This document shows, in pieces, positions 37,598-46,282 of a DNA stretch of 64,000 bases (position 1 is the stretch's first letter; the number at the start of each line of letters is the position of its first letter). The notes under the pieces were generated by a model, which worked only from the letters and a program-made list of their open reading frames with translations, ran no database searches and was not told the DNA's origin. The position numbers and the translations under genes are program-made. Source of the DNA: an uncultured Draconibacterium sp. (GTDB lineage Bacteria; Bacteroidota; Bacteroidia; Bacteroidales; Prolixibacteraceae); NCBI RefSeq assembly GCF_913063105.1, contig NZ_CAJXYQ010000013.1, forward strand, positions 62,001-126,000, given 5' to 3'.

Positions 37598-38608
37598 ATG
37601 GAAAATGCTGTGCCAAAATACTACGACCCCACCACCGATATGATTTATGAAGCTGATTCGTGTTCTCCATTGCGCGATGCCTGGTTAAATGCCGACCTGG
37701 AGTTAACTACTCTTGGGCGCGGAACCTACCCGGGTAAAGCCTTACATGAAGGAGAACTGGAAGGAGTAAAAAGCATTGGTTACTGGGACATTAAAAAGTT
37801 GCAAAACTGGGGACTAGACTGGCATACCAACGAAGGGATTGAAATTTGTTTACTGGAGTCGGGAACACTTGGCTTTGAAATAAAGGGAAGTGAGTACCAG
37901 TTGCAAACCAACAACATAACCATTACCCGCCCCTGGATTACACACCGACACGGAGCCCCAGTAGCAGACCTCAGCAAGTTGCATTGGCTGATTCTGGATG
38001 TTAATGTTCGGCATCCCCATCAAAAATGGGAATGGCCCAGTTGGATTATACTAAACAATAACGATTTAAACGAACTAACACTTTACCTGCGCCAAAACGA
38101 ACAGCCGGTTTGGAACGCAAACAACGAATTCAGAAACTGTTTTATTGAAATTGGGAATATCATAAAGCATAGTCAGTCAAAACCTTTCGACTCAAAAATT
38201 AAAATCTTAATCAACCAGCTTCTTATTGTTCTTCTGGAAATTTTAAAAGCCGAATCGGTAGAACTGGACCATTCGTTGATTGAGAGCAAACGTTCGGTTG
38301 AATTATTTCTTAACTCAGTAAAAGAGAACCTTGAGGAAGAATGGACTGTAGTTAAAATGGCCAACGATTGCCAGTTGGGAGTAACTCGTTTTACCTACTA
38401 TTGCAAAGAAATAACCAATTGTTCGCCCATTGAATATCTAAACCGCCTGCGTTTACGAAAGGCAGCCAAAATTTTACTTAAAGAAAAAAAAATGCCAGTT
38501 ATTGATGTGGCTTTCAAATGTGGTTTCTCATCAAACCAGTACTTTAATTATGCTTTTAAAAAGCATTTCAAATTATCCCCTGGACAGTATCGTAAAAAAG
38601 CGGTGTAA
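37598..38608 (+). CDS. AraC-family transcriptional regulator
   Basis: 336 residues: an N-terminal cupin-like ligand domain (about 40-160, NEGIEICLLESGTLGFEIKG) and a C-terminal double helix-turn-helix domain (about 235-335) ending in the AraC signature IDVAFKCGFSSNQYFNYAFKKH. It is likely a local activator of the divergent sugar isomerase/ThuA/oxidoreductase genes. A perfect TAnnTTTG box (37586-37593) lies only 5 bases before the ATG, so the messenger may be leaderless or the true start is the Met at residue 14. It converges on the CPBP gene with a 1-base gap. Confidence 0.93.
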   Translation: MENAVPKYYDPTTDMIYEADSCSPLRDAWLNADLELTTLGRGTYPGKALHEGELEGVKSIGYWDIKKLQNWGLDWHTNEGIEICLLESGTLGFEIKGSEYQLQTNNITITRPWITHRHGAPVADLSKLHWLILDVNVRHPHQKWEWPSWIILNNNDLNELTLYLRQNEQPVWNANNEFRNCFIEIGNIIKHSQSKPFDSKIKILINQLLIVLLEILKAESVELDHSLIESKRSVELFLNSVKENLEEEWTVVKMANDCQLGVTRFTYYCKEITNCSPIEYLNRLRLRKAAKILLKEKKMPVIDVAFKCGFSSNQYFNYAFKKHFKLSPGQYRKKAV

Positions 38609-38609
38609 A

Positions 38610-39542
38610 CTACTCCACCTCTTTTTCCACTTTATTTATAAGAACAGTAAAATCCCATTTCAGTATAAGTTTATATACCAGCAACATTATAAGCGAAGAA
38701 ATAAACAAAGTAACAAACTCACCGGCCGGATCAACCTCTTTCTGGAAAAACAACGAAGGAGTTTGAATGGCCGATTCTTTGCTGGTAACCAAAATAGCAC
38801 CAAGGGTATTGTTAACAGCATGTGTGCCAATGGCCAGTTCAATGCCATCATCCAGCACAGCCATTACGGCAAAAGCCACCCCAAAAATAAAATACTGTGG
38901 CATCATCATCCAAAAACCATGTTCTTTAACCTCGGGATTAGCCGCGTGCATTAATGCAAATAAGAGCGATGGAATTAAAATTACCAGCCACCCTTTTTTG
39001 GTCCAGCCGGCTACACCCTGCGCCAGGTAACCTCTGAAAATAAACTCTTCGGTACTCGACTGAACAGGAATAAACAAGATGGCCACCACCACCAATATAA
39101 AAAACGAGGTGGCATTAAAACGGAACTCCAGCTCTCCGGGATTTATTAGCAATTGAGCCCCAAAAATCAACAACATTATTGCTCCCCATACCAATATGCC
39201 CAGCCAAAACCTATTCCAACGGAAAGGTCTTCCGCCATTTACTACATCAACCGCCGTGCGCTGATGTAAGGCTTTTATTAAAACAATGGCCAAAACAAGC
39301 GTAACCATAAAAGGTATTACCATAAGCGCCAGCCCCAGATTTGGATCAATTCCGTAGGCGGCAAAATTCATTGCATTGTCGGGGGTGGCCATCTCGCCTC
39401 CATTCATGGCAATAGCTATTCCCATAGCAACAACAAGTGGAATAGCCCCAACCAACTGACCAACGATTAAGGCAACTGCAATCACCACCAGGTATTTCCA
39501 CCATTGGTTTTGTCCGTCAAAAGCACGCGATAAATGTTTCAT
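38610..39542 (-). CDS. CPBP-family intramembrane protease
   Basis: 310 residues with about eight membrane spans. The CPBP (Rce1-like/Abi) motifs are present: EEFIFRGYLAQG (glutamate pair and Arg, near residue 165), a His in FALMHAANPE near 205, and the third motif GTHAVNNTLGA near 250. Members cleave or bind prenylated and other membrane peptides; in bacteria most are of unknown substrate. Single gene, divergent from ilvA and convergent with the AraC gene. Confidence 0.93.
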   Translation of the reverse strand: MKHLSRAFDGQNQWWKYLVVIAVALIVGQLVGAIPLVVAMGIAIAMNGGEMATPDNAMNFAAYGIDPNLGLALMVIPFMVTLVLAIVLIKALHQRTAVDVVNGGRPFRWNRFWLGILVWGAIMLLIFGAQLLINPGELEFRFNATSFFILVVVAILFIPVQSSTEEFIFRGYLAQGVAGWTKKGWLVILIPSLLFALMHAANPEVKEHGFWMMMPQYFIFGVAFAVMAVLDDGIELAIGTHAVNNTLGAILVTSKESAIQTPSLFFQKEVDPAGEFVTLFISSLIMLLVYKLILKWDFTVLINKVEKEVE

Positions 39543-39618
39543 TCTCTGATTTATTACTGAAGGTTATAATCGGTTTCGAAATTAAAACTATTTTCAGATT
39601 TAGCAAACATAATATGAG

Positions 39619-39649
39619 TTTGTAAATTGTTCCAGCCCGCGTATATTTG
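39619..39649 (+). promoter_or_regulatory. Consensus promoter of ilvA
   Basis: TTTG at 39619-39622, a 19-base spacer and TATATTTG at 39642-39649: a perfect match to both elements of the Bacteroidota housekeeping promoter. The start of transcription would be near 39656, 11 bases before the ATG. Confidence 0.7.
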
Positions 39650-39666
39650 TATAAAATTCAAACAGA

Positions 39667-40929
39667 ATGACAATAGTAAAAACATATTTCCCTCAGCTTC
39701 AAGACATAACAAAGGCAAAACACAATCTCAGCGAAATTGTGTTACAAACCCCGCTTCAGAAAAACCTAAACCTATCAGAAGAATTTAATGCCAACATATT
39801 TTTAAAACGCGAAGACCTACAAATTGTACGCTCGTACAAAATCAGGGGTGCCTACAATAAAATTGCCCAGCTAACCGAAGCCGAGCAAAAAAAAGGAGTG
39901 GTTTGTGCCAGTGCCGGGAACCATGCACAAGGGGTTGCCTACTCGTGCAGACTGTTGGGTATTGAAGGCAAAATTTACATGCCATCAACCACGCCCAAAC
40001 AAAAAATAAAGCAGGTAAAAATGTTCGGAAAAACCCATGTGGAGGTGGTACTTACCGGCGACACTTATGACGATGCTTACTACGCAGCATTGGAGGATGC
40101 GAAAAAAACAAGCATGGCTTTCATTCATCCCTTTGATGATGCCCAAATCATTGAAGGGCAGGCAACGGTTGGCCTGGAAATACTTCAGGATTCGAAAGAA
40201 ACCATCGACTATTTGTTTATCCCTATTGGCGGAGGAGGCCTGGCAGCAGGCGTTGGAGCCTATTTTAAACAGATTAGTCCGGGCACAAAAATAATTGGCG
40301 TAGAGCCGGCCGGAGCTCCGTCGATGCAAAAATCGCTTGAAGCAAATAAAGTGCTTACCCTGGAGAAAATAGACAAATTTGTTGATGGTGCTGCGGTGCA
40401 ACGGGTGGGCAACATTACATTCGAAATTTGCAAGCAGGTGGTGGATAACTATCAGTCGGTACCCGAAGGGAAGATTTGCACAAAAATACTCGAGCTTTAT
40501 AACCGCGATGCCATTGTTATTGAACCGGCCGGGGCGCTGTCGATTGCCGCCCTCGATTTTTTCCGAGAACAGATAAAAGGCAAAAATGTAGTTTGTGTTG
40601 TTAGCGGAAGTAATAACGACATCACCCGCACCGAAGAAATAAAAGAACGATCGTTGCTTTACGAGGGACTGAAACATTATTTTATTGTTCGATTCCCTCA
40701 ACGAGCCGGAGCGCTTCGTACCTTTGTTGATGTAGTTTTGGGCCCCACCGATGACGTCACTCATTTTGAATATTCAAAAAAAACCAATCGCGAAAAAGGG
40801 CCGGCTGTAATAGGTATTGAGGTTCAGAACAAAGAAGATTTTAACGGCTTGGTAAAACGCATGGAAGAGCATGGTTTTATCTACGAATACCTGAACGAGA
40901 AACCTGATTTGTTCCAGTTTCTCATTTAA
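39667..40929 (+). CDS. ilvA: Threonine ammonia-lyase (threonine dehydratase)
   Basis: 420 residues, the short biosynthetic form. It deaminates threonine to 2-oxobutanoate for isoleucine synthesis. The PLP lysine lies in VRSYKIRGAYNKI near residue 59, with ASAGNHAQGVAYS and the phosphate-binding loop PIGGGGLAAGVG near 190, and a C-terminal ACT-like domain (RFPQRAGALRTFVDVVL, about 340-420) that may sense isoleucine. The genome segment thus encodes both a threonine and possibly a citramalate entry to isoleucine. Single gene. Confidence 0.94.
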   Translation: MTIVKTYFPQLQDITKAKHNLSEIVLQTPLQKNLNLSEEFNANIFLKREDLQIVRSYKIRGAYNKIAQLTEAEQKKGVVCASAGNHAQGVAYSCRLLGIEGKIYMPSTTPKQKIKQVKMFGKTHVEVVLTGDTYDDAYYAALEDAKKTSMAFIHPFDDAQIIEGQATVGLEILQDSKETIDYLFIPIGGGGLAAGVGAYFKQISPGTKIIGVEPAGAPSMQKSLEANKVLTLEKIDKFVDGAAVQRVGNITFEICKQVVDNYQSVPEGKICTKILELYNRDAIVIEPAGALSIAALDFFREQIKGKNVVCVVSGSNNDITRTEEIKERSLLYEGLKHYFIVRFPQRAGALRTFVDVVLGPTDDVTHFEYSKKTNREKGPAVIGIEVQNKEDFNGLVKRMEEHGFIYEYLNEKPDLFQFLI

Positions 40930-41069
40930 AACCATACGTGTTTTCGGTAAAACAATCGTCATTGAATTACAACTAAAAACCATTACAATGAAACGAACAT
41001 AAACTATTTAAATCATAGATTCAAAAACAAGAATGATTTAAATTTATGTGAGTTCCTGAAAGTCTTCTC

Positions 41070-41081
41070 CGTCAGCTGACG
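41070..41081. repeat. Perfect 12-base palindrome upstream of the sulfatase gene
   Basis: CGTCAGCTGACG, flanked by TTCTC and AATGA. It may be a regulatory site or a decayed REP-like element; no second copy was found in the window. Confidence 0.35.
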
Positions 41082-41114
41082 AATGAACATTTAGAAATCA
41101 AAAAAATTAAAAAG

Positions 41115-42692
41115 ATGAAACGTGTATTTATAAATCTGGCTATAATTTCGGTACTTATATTCGGTAGTTTTATTGTTTACAAACAAGTTACTGAAACTGA
41201 CGTAACAAGCACAGAGCGCCCAAATATTATTGTAATACTTGGCGACGATATTGGTTATTCCGACATTGGCCCGTATGGCTCTGAAATCCAAACACCTCAT
41301 CTTGATCGCCTGGCTGATGAAGGCATTCGCTTTGCGCAATTTTACAATATGGCAAAATGCGAACCATCGCGGTCGTCGTTGTTTACCGGGTTATACACGG
41401 GGGGCCCCAGGGCGGTAAACATTGCTCAACTGTTAAAAAACGAGGGCTATTACATCATTCATTCGGGTAAAGAGCACTGGATGAAATGGGCTCCAGAGCA
41501 GGTGTATGCGGCGAACATTGCCGATCAGGCGCTTACGTTTCATGCGATGAATGAATTTTTTGAACCTCCCGGCGGCAAGTGGTCTAATCCCTTTATTTTA
41601 AATGGTAAAGAAGTAGGCGTAAGTGAAATATATCACGAGAAAAAACCCTTTTTTAAAACCGATGTATTAACCGATAATGCCCTAAAGTGGCTGGAAAAAC
41701 CGGTTGACGAAGGACAGCCGTTTTTCTTGTTTTTAGGTTACGGTGCTGCACATTACCCGCTGCAGGCCCGCCCCGATGACATTGAAAAATACCGCGGAAC
41801 CTACAAAAAGGGCTGGGATATGATTAGGGAAGAACGACTGCAAAGACTTATAGAAAAAAAATACTTTCCGGAGCAGACAAAACTTAGTCCGCCAAGTTCC
41901 AATATCAACAAATTCAGAGGTCACCCTAAAGACAATGAAGAAATACGAGCCAAGATTCCACAATATCGGCCATGGGAATCATTATCAGCAAGCGAGCAAG
42001 ATGAAATGGATTTGGAAATGTCGGTTTTTGCTGCCATGGTTGACCGCATGGACCAAAATATTGGGAGGGTGTTAAATTTCCTCGATGAAAAAGGCATTGC
42101 CGACAACACCATCGTTATTTACCTTTCCGACAATGGCTCCTGTCCTTACGACAGCAACCGCAATTTCGACTACCCTCCGGGAGTAGCAGAAGGTTTCAGA
42201 ACACTTTGCGCAGCCTGGGCAAACGTGGGTAACACCCCATACAAATATTTTAAGCAGTACGGCCACGAAGGCGGATCGCAAACCCACTTTATACTGCGTT
42301 GGCCGAAGCAGGTTGAAGCGGGACAGCTCACCCACCAGCAAGGCCACATTGTTGATATTGTACCAACCTTACTTGAAGCAAGCAAAACACATTTCCCCTC
42401 GAAATTAAATGGCATGGAGCCCCAGGCACTACAGGGTAACTCATTTTTACCTGTTTTAAAAGGAGAACAACGCGAAGAACCTGAGTTTTTTATGTCGGGA
42501 TGGACCGATAAATTCAGAATGTTCAGAAGTGGCCAATGGAAAATTGTAAAGCTAAACAATAGCGAATGGGAATTATATAACCTGCAAAACGACCCTACTG
42601 AAATAAATAATCTCGCAGCGGAATTCCCCGATAAAGTTACTGAACTGGAACAACTCTATCGGCAAAAAAAACAGGAAACCGAGCCTGAATAA
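41115..42692 (+). CDS. Sulfatase of the arylsulfatase A family
   Basis: 525 residues with an N-terminal signal anchor (about 5-24). Metal ligands begin IVILGDDIGYSDIG. The active-site motif is C82-E-P-S-R (AKCEPSRSSLFTG), the cysteine type whose Cys is converted to formylglycine by an FGE or anSME enzyme; none is in the window. Further motifs are SGKEHW near 118 and a C-terminal substrate part (LNNSEWELYNLQNDPTEINNLA). The loop after the active site (TGLYTGGPRAVNIAQLL) is much shorter than usual. Substrate unknown; there is no SusC/SusD pair nearby, so it is not in a standard polysaccharide locus. Confidence 0.9.
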   Translation: MKRVFINLAIISVLIFGSFIVYKQVTETDVTSTERPNIIVILGDDIGYSDIGPYGSEIQTPHLDRLADEGIRFAQFYNMAKCEPSRSSLFTGLYTGGPRAVNIAQLLKNEGYYIIHSGKEHWMKWAPEQVYAANIADQALTFHAMNEFFEPPGGKWSNPFILNGKEVGVSEIYHEKKPFFKTDVLTDNALKWLEKPVDEGQPFFLFLGYGAAHYPLQARPDDIEKYRGTYKKGWDMIREERLQRLIEKKYFPEQTKLSPPSSNINKFRGHPKDNEEIRAKIPQYRPWESLSASEQDEMDLEMSVFAAMVDRMDQNIGRVLNFLDEKGIADNTIVIYLSDNGSCPYDSNRNFDYPPGVAEGFRTLCAAWANVGNTPYKYFKQYGHEGGSQTHFILRWPKQVEAGQLTHQQGHIVDIVPTLLEASKTHFPSKLNGMEPQALQGNSFLPVLKGEQREEPEFFMSGWTDKFRMFRSGQWKIVKLNNSEWELYNLQNDPTEINNLAAEFPDKVTELEQLYRQKKQETEPE

Positions 42693-42880
42693 TAATTTTG
42701 GTCATAGGTTTCAGTCCTGCCGCCGTCAAAAATCTAAATGAAAACGGTATTAATTTGTGCTTTCATTTAAAAAAGATAAATTAGCGCACCTGACTAAAAC
42801 TTGCATCAACATTGGGTTTAAATGCATGATGCAACGTGCAGTTTAACTGGTAAATCCGTAAAACAGAAGTATAAAAGCAT

Positions 42881-44107
42881 ATGCAAATTCTGAAAATGAA
42901 ATTACACTGGCAAATTCTAATCGCATTGGTTCTTGCCGTACTATTTGGCTATTTGGCACCTGCTGCAACCCATTACACTTCGTGGATGGGAGATATTTTT
43001 TTGCGAGCGCTTAAAATGGTTATTATTCCTTTGATCCTAAGTTCCATTATTAGCGGAGTAACCAGTATGGGCGAAGGAAAAAACCTGGGGCGCCTGGGAC
43101 TAAAAACCCTACTTTACTACCTGGCAACCAGCACCCTGGCCATTTTAACCGGTTTATTTTTGGTGAACCTTATAAAACCGGGCGTTGGTGTCGACCTGGG
43201 TTTTAGCCAGCCCGTTGACGATTTAAGCGAAAAAGCAGGTTCGGTAAAAGACATATTATACCGCCTGGTACCCGACAATATTGTTGATGCAATGGCACAA
43301 GGCACCATTTTATCAGTTATCTTTTTTGCCATTGTTTTTGGCTATTTTATTACCAGAGTTGACGAGCCTTTTAAGGGAACATTAAAGACTTTTTTTGATG
43401 CTATTTTTGAGGTAATGATGAAGGTTACCCTTTTTATCATCAAATTTACACCACTCGGAATTTTTGGAATTGTTGCCGCCGAAGTAGCCCGAAATGCCAA
43501 CCAACTGGCCAACATTGCCGGAAGCCTGGCTGTTTACAGCCTTTGCGTTATCGGCGGACTACTCATTCATGCTTTTGTCATTCTGCCATTAATTGTTCGT
43601 TTCATCGGAAAAGGAAAACCTTTTGCCCATTTCCAAAATATGGCTACTCCCTTGCTAACAGCTTTCTCCACCTCATCATCGAGCGCTACATTGCCGCTAA
43701 CCATGGAAGCCCTTGAACACAAAAGTGGCGTTTCAAATAAAATTACCAGCTTTACCCTACCACTGGGGGCCACCATAAATATGGACGGTACAGCTTTATA
43801 CGAATGCGTTGCAGCCATGTTTATTGCACAGGCTTATGGCGTTGAACTGTCAATTGCACAACAAGCCTTTGTTGTTGTTACTGCTCTGCTGGCATCAATT
43901 GGTGCCGCCGGAATCCCCATGGCCGGACTGGTGATGATAACGGTAGTACTAACGGCTGTTGGCCTTCCGCTTGAAGGTATTGGCTTAATTTTGGCTGTTG
44001 ATCGTCCGCTTGACATGCTTCGTACTTCTGTAAACGTTTGGAGCGACAGCTGTGGCGCGGTTACCGTGGCCCGTTCTGAGAATGAAGAAACGGCAGTAGC
44101 CTTATAA
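42881..44107 (+). CDS. Dicarboxylate/amino acid:cation symporter (DAACS family)
   Basis: 408 residues with eight membrane spans plus two re-entrant loops, as in the glutamate transporter family. The serine-rich hairpin AFSTSSSSATLPLTMEAL is near residue 265, the NMDGTALYE motif with Na+ and substrate binding residues near 305, and a second hairpin, IGAAGIPMAGLVM, near 347. It imports C4-dicarboxylates or acidic amino acids with Na+ or H+. An in-frame Met five residues downstream (MKLHWQ) could be the true start. Single gene, convergent with the zinc-ribbon gene. Confidence 0.94.
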   Translation: MQILKMKLHWQILIALVLAVLFGYLAPAATHYTSWMGDIFLRALKMVIIPLILSSIISGVTSMGEGKNLGRLGLKTLLYYLATSTLAILTGLFLVNLIKPGVGVDLGFSQPVDDLSEKAGSVKDILYRLVPDNIVDAMAQGTILSVIFFAIVFGYFITRVDEPFKGTLKTFFDAIFEVMMKVTLFIIKFTPLGIFGIVAAEVARNANQLANIAGSLAVYSLCVIGGLLIHAFVILPLIVRFIGKGKPFAHFQNMATPLLTAFSTSSSSATLPLTMEALEHKSGVSNKITSFTLPLGATINMDGTALYECVAAMFIAQAYGVELSIAQQAFVVVTALLASIGAAGIPMAGLVMITVVLTAVGLPLEGIGLILAVDRPLDMLRTSVNVWSDSCGAVTVARSENEETAVAL

Positions 44108-44170
44108 GTCCTTCTCTCAAAAAATAATCCATTACTTATTTTAACGTGCAATTCACCCTGGTGCTACAAA

Positions 44171-44383
44171 TCAGGAAGAGGTAATAAAATCAAGTATACT
44201 ACCAGCTGTGCTTCCCCTGCGTCCTTTGTAAAATTCGGTATAGCCACAGCGTTTGCACGAAATCGCAATAAATCTTCTGTTTTGTATATCAAAGAAACGG
44301 GAAAAGCCGGAGCCGGTGGTTCTTATTTCATCTTCCTCGTACTCCCAGCTGCTGCATTTAGGACAACTAAAGTGTTTTTTCAT
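44171..44383 (-). CDS. Small zinc-ribbon protein (DUF2082-like)
   Basis: 70 residues with two CxxC knuckles, CPKC (7-10) and CKRCGYTEFYKG (about 43-54), forming a zinc ribbon. The sequence between, EIRTTGSGFSRFFDIQNRRF, fits the DUF2082 family of putative nucleic-acid-binding ribbons. It is the last of six minus-strand genes that begin with the SPFH gene; a 40-base gap separates it from the small membrane protein. Function unknown. Confidence 0.85.
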   Translation of the reverse strand: MKKHFSCPKCSSWEYEEDEIRTTGSGFSRFFDIQNRRFIAISCKRCGYTEFYKGRRGSTAGSILDFITSS

Positions 44384-44423
44384 GGTTTTCTGTTAAAAAA
44401 AAATTGTTTTCACCCAATTGGTA

Positions 44424-44561
44424 TCAGTTTTTCAAATAAATTACGAGTTGAACTGCAATTAAAACCAATCCGATTACCACCGCCATAATAAAACGTTTCT
44501 GTGTTGAAGTTAGCGTTCTTTTTGGCGGTTTCCTACTCCCTGAATATCTGTATCTACTCAT
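44424..44561 (-). CDS. Tiny single-span membrane protein (first of two)
   Basis: 45 residues, start ATG at 44561, stop TGA at 44424-44426. A basic N terminus (MSRYRYSGSRKPPKRTLTS) leads to one hydrophobic span (IMAVVIGLVLIAVQLVIYL, about 25-43) and a KN end, an N-in topology. It shares the plan and opening (M-x-R-Y) with the neighbouring 48-residue protein, suggesting duplication. Family not recognised. Gap to the preceding gene is 14 bases. Confidence 0.7.
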   Translation of the reverse strand: MSRYRYSGSRKPPKRTLTSTQKRFIMAVVIGLVLIAVQLVIYLKN

Positions 44562-44575
44562 TTTTTTTGCAAATT

Positions 44576-44722
44576 TTATATTTTATTTAAACCATGCAAT
44601 AACTGAACAATCAGTCCTACCAGTGCCAGCAAAATCATGAGCACCAGCGCTATTCTTTGCATTTCTTTAATGGGGCTTACTTTCTTCTTTGGTGTTGTTT
44701 TTAAATGCTCGTACCTACCCAT
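44576..44722 (-). CDS. Tiny single-span membrane protein (second of two)
   Basis: 48 residues, start ATG at 44722, stop TAA at 44576-44578. It opens MGRYEHLKTTPKKKVSPIK, basic, then a span (ALVLMILLALVGLIVQLL, about 25-42). Its first 8 bases overlap the end of the ribbon-helix-helix gene (ATGGGTAG), which implies translational coupling. It resembles the 45-residue neighbour in layout. Family not recognised. Confidence 0.72.
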   Translation of the reverse strand: MGRYEHLKTTPKKKVSPIKEMQRIALVLMILLALVGLIVQLLHGLNKI

Positions 44723-44882
44723 TACCTGTACCCTTTTTTAAACGTTTAGCATCTTTTAATGCCTGGTGTATAATCCACTCCAACTGGCCGTTTATACTCC
44801 TGAAATCATCGGCAGCCCATTTTTCCACAGCTTCCATCATTTCAGGACTTACTCTTAATACAAATGATTTTTTCTTCGCCAT
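44715..44882 (-). CDS. Arc/MetJ-type ribbon-helix-helix protein
   Basis: 55 residues, start ATG at 44882, stop TAG at 44715-44717. The N-terminal ribbon KKKSFVLRVSPEMMEAVEKW is followed by two helices (AADDFRSINGQLEWIIHQAL), the fold of Arc-like DNA-binding proteins, which act as dimers. The basic tail is KDAKRLKKG. It starts one base after the stop of the upstream membrane protein and overlaps the next gene, so the whole set is one operon. It may be an autoregulator binding the tandem repeats at 46283-46303; this is inference. The Arc family also includes antitoxin-like proteins, but no toxin is seen. Confidence 0.82.
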   Translation of the reverse strand: MAKKKSFVLRVSPEMMEAVEKWAADDFRSINGQLEWIIHQALKDAKRLKKGTGNG

Positions 44883-44883
44883 T

Positions 44884-45414
44884 TTACTCCTCCTCTTTCA
44901 TTAGCTTATGCATGGCGTATTCGATAGCTTGTTGTTTTTGTGTTCCAATTAAAAATTTCTTTCCATTTATCAGCTGCAGTTGCAAACCGGTTCTTCCCGA
45001 AACAATCCATGCACTTCCGTATTTTCGCCTGCGCTTTATACCGTAACCACCATATTCCCAATTAGGTTTATACTGCCGCACAGCATAGCTGGCAATTTCT
45101 TCAGGCTTTATTATTTTCCATTTTCGAACTAAAGGCGGAAAGGAAACATAAAGCTTTTCGCTTGTAATTTTTGTGCGAAGTTTTAAACGCATTACTATAA
45201 AAAAAACAAAAGCTAATAGCAGCAGCAACGACAAGCCGGTAACAATCAATCCTTCGGTACTCATTGGATTATCGCCAAATGGCCGATTTAACACCTTCTG
45301 GTTGTAAATTCCTACACCAAAAGGTATGGCAACACAGGCAATAGTTGAACCAATTATAAGCCACATCCACCATTGGTTAAACCGTTGTTCTTCTTGAAAA
45401 AGAACCTTTTCCAT
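44884..45414 (-). CDS. Membrane protein with PH-like C-terminal domain
   Basis: 176 residues. Two membrane spans at about 16-37 and 56-78 are followed by a soluble domain of about 90 residues rich in beta strands (KITSEKLYVSFPPLVRKWKIIKPEEIASYAVRQY, shown in part by its YVSFPPL and IIKPEEI elements), with the GLQLQLINGKKFLIGTQ strand near 145. The layout resembles bacterial PH (DUF304-like) proteins. It lies 5 bases after the SPFH gene, with which it probably forms a membrane complex; a family name such as DUF6141 is possible but unsure. Confidence 0.7.
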   Translation of the reverse strand: MEKVLFQEEQRFNQWWMWLIIGSTIACVAIPFGVGIYNQKVLNRPFGDNPMSTEGLIVTGLSLLLLLAFVFFIVMRLKLRTKITSEKLYVSFPPLVRKWKIIKPEEIASYAVRQYKPNWEYGGYGIKRRRKYGSAWIVSGRTGLQLQLINGKKFLIGTQKQQAIEYAMHKLMKEEE

Positions 45415-45419
45415 GGTTT

Positions 45420-46265
45420 TTAATATAAGGTTCCTGTGTTTACAATCGGCGTAGCATCCTTATCGCCACATAATACAACCATTAAATTACTAACCATGGT
45501 AGCTTTTTTCTCCTCATCAAGGTCTACAATTTGCTTCTGACTGAGTTCTTCGAGAGCCATTTCCACCATACTAACAGCGCCTTCAACAATTTTATAACGT
45601 GCAGCAACGATTGCTGTTGCCTGCTGACGTTTCAACATGGCCTGCGCAATTTCCTGGGCATAAGCAATATGGTTTATGCGTGCTTCAATAACGTGTATTC
45701 CCGCAATCTCCAGTCGTTCAACAATTTCTTTTTCAAGTTGCTCGTTTACTTCCTCGGTACCATCACGCAAGGTAACTTTGGCCGATTCGTCTTCAATATT
45801 GTCATACGGATACATACCGGCTAATTTTCGCAGAGCGGCCTCGCTTTGCACCACCACAAAATGCTCGTATTCATCTACTCCAAAGGCAGCTTTATAGGTT
45901 TCCTCCACCTTCCACACCAACACTAAACCAATCATTATCGGGTTACCCAATTTGTCGTTTACCTTAATCGTTTCGCTATCAAAATTACGGGCACGCAGCG
46001 AAATCTTTTTCTTAACAAAAAAGGGGTTTACCCAATAGAAACCATTGGTTTTAATGGTTCCGCGGTAAGCTCCAAATAAAATCATTACGCAACTTTGATT
46101 CGGATCGACTACCGTAAAACCAATGGCTCCCAAGATAAAAACAGGGATTAAGACGATTGCGGGCCCAATCATTCCTCGCATAAAACCAAAAACGATTAAA
46201 ACCAACAAAACAAGTTCCAGAAATAAGAACAGATAACCAGATAATGCAGAATATTGTTTTTCCAT
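45420..46265 (-). CDS. SPFH/band 7-domain membrane protein
   Basis: 281 residues. An N-terminal hydrophobic hairpin (about 10-50) is followed by the SPFH domain from about 53 (VVDPNQSCVMILFGAYRGTIKTNG) through 210, with the conserved EARINHIAYAQEIAQAMLKRQQATA stretch and a C-terminal coiled-coil-like part (VEGAVSMVEMALEELSQK). Such proteins oligomerise in membrane microdomains and scaffold other proteins. It is the first of six minus-strand genes. Start ATG at 46265 (MEKQYSALSG). Confidence 0.93.
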   Translation of the reverse strand: MEKQYSALSGYLFLFLELVLLVLIVFGFMRGMIGPAIVLIPVFILGAIGFTVVDPNQSCVMILFGAYRGTIKTNGFYWVNPFFVKKKISLRARNFDSETIKVNDKLGNPIMIGLVLVWKVEETYKAAFGVDEYEHFVVVQSEAALRKLAGMYPYDNIEDESAKVTLRDGTEEVNEQLEKEIVERLEIAGIHVIEARINHIAYAQEIAQAMLKRQQATAIVAARYKIVEGAVSMVEMALEELSQKQIVDLDEEKKATMVSNLMVVLCGDKDATPIVNTGTLY

Positions 46266-46282
46266 GACATTAATTTTTTAGT

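Noticed and set aside
39985-40764. 259-residue open frame on the minus strand inside ilvA
   Set aside because: The plus-strand frame is a textbook threonine dehydratase; the antisense frame shows low-complexity aromatic and Cys-rich composition.
42738-42774. Hairpin TAAATGAAA/TTTCATTTA after the sulfatase gene considered as terminator
   Set aside because: All-AT stem with a 16-base loop followed by A rather than T on the plus strand.
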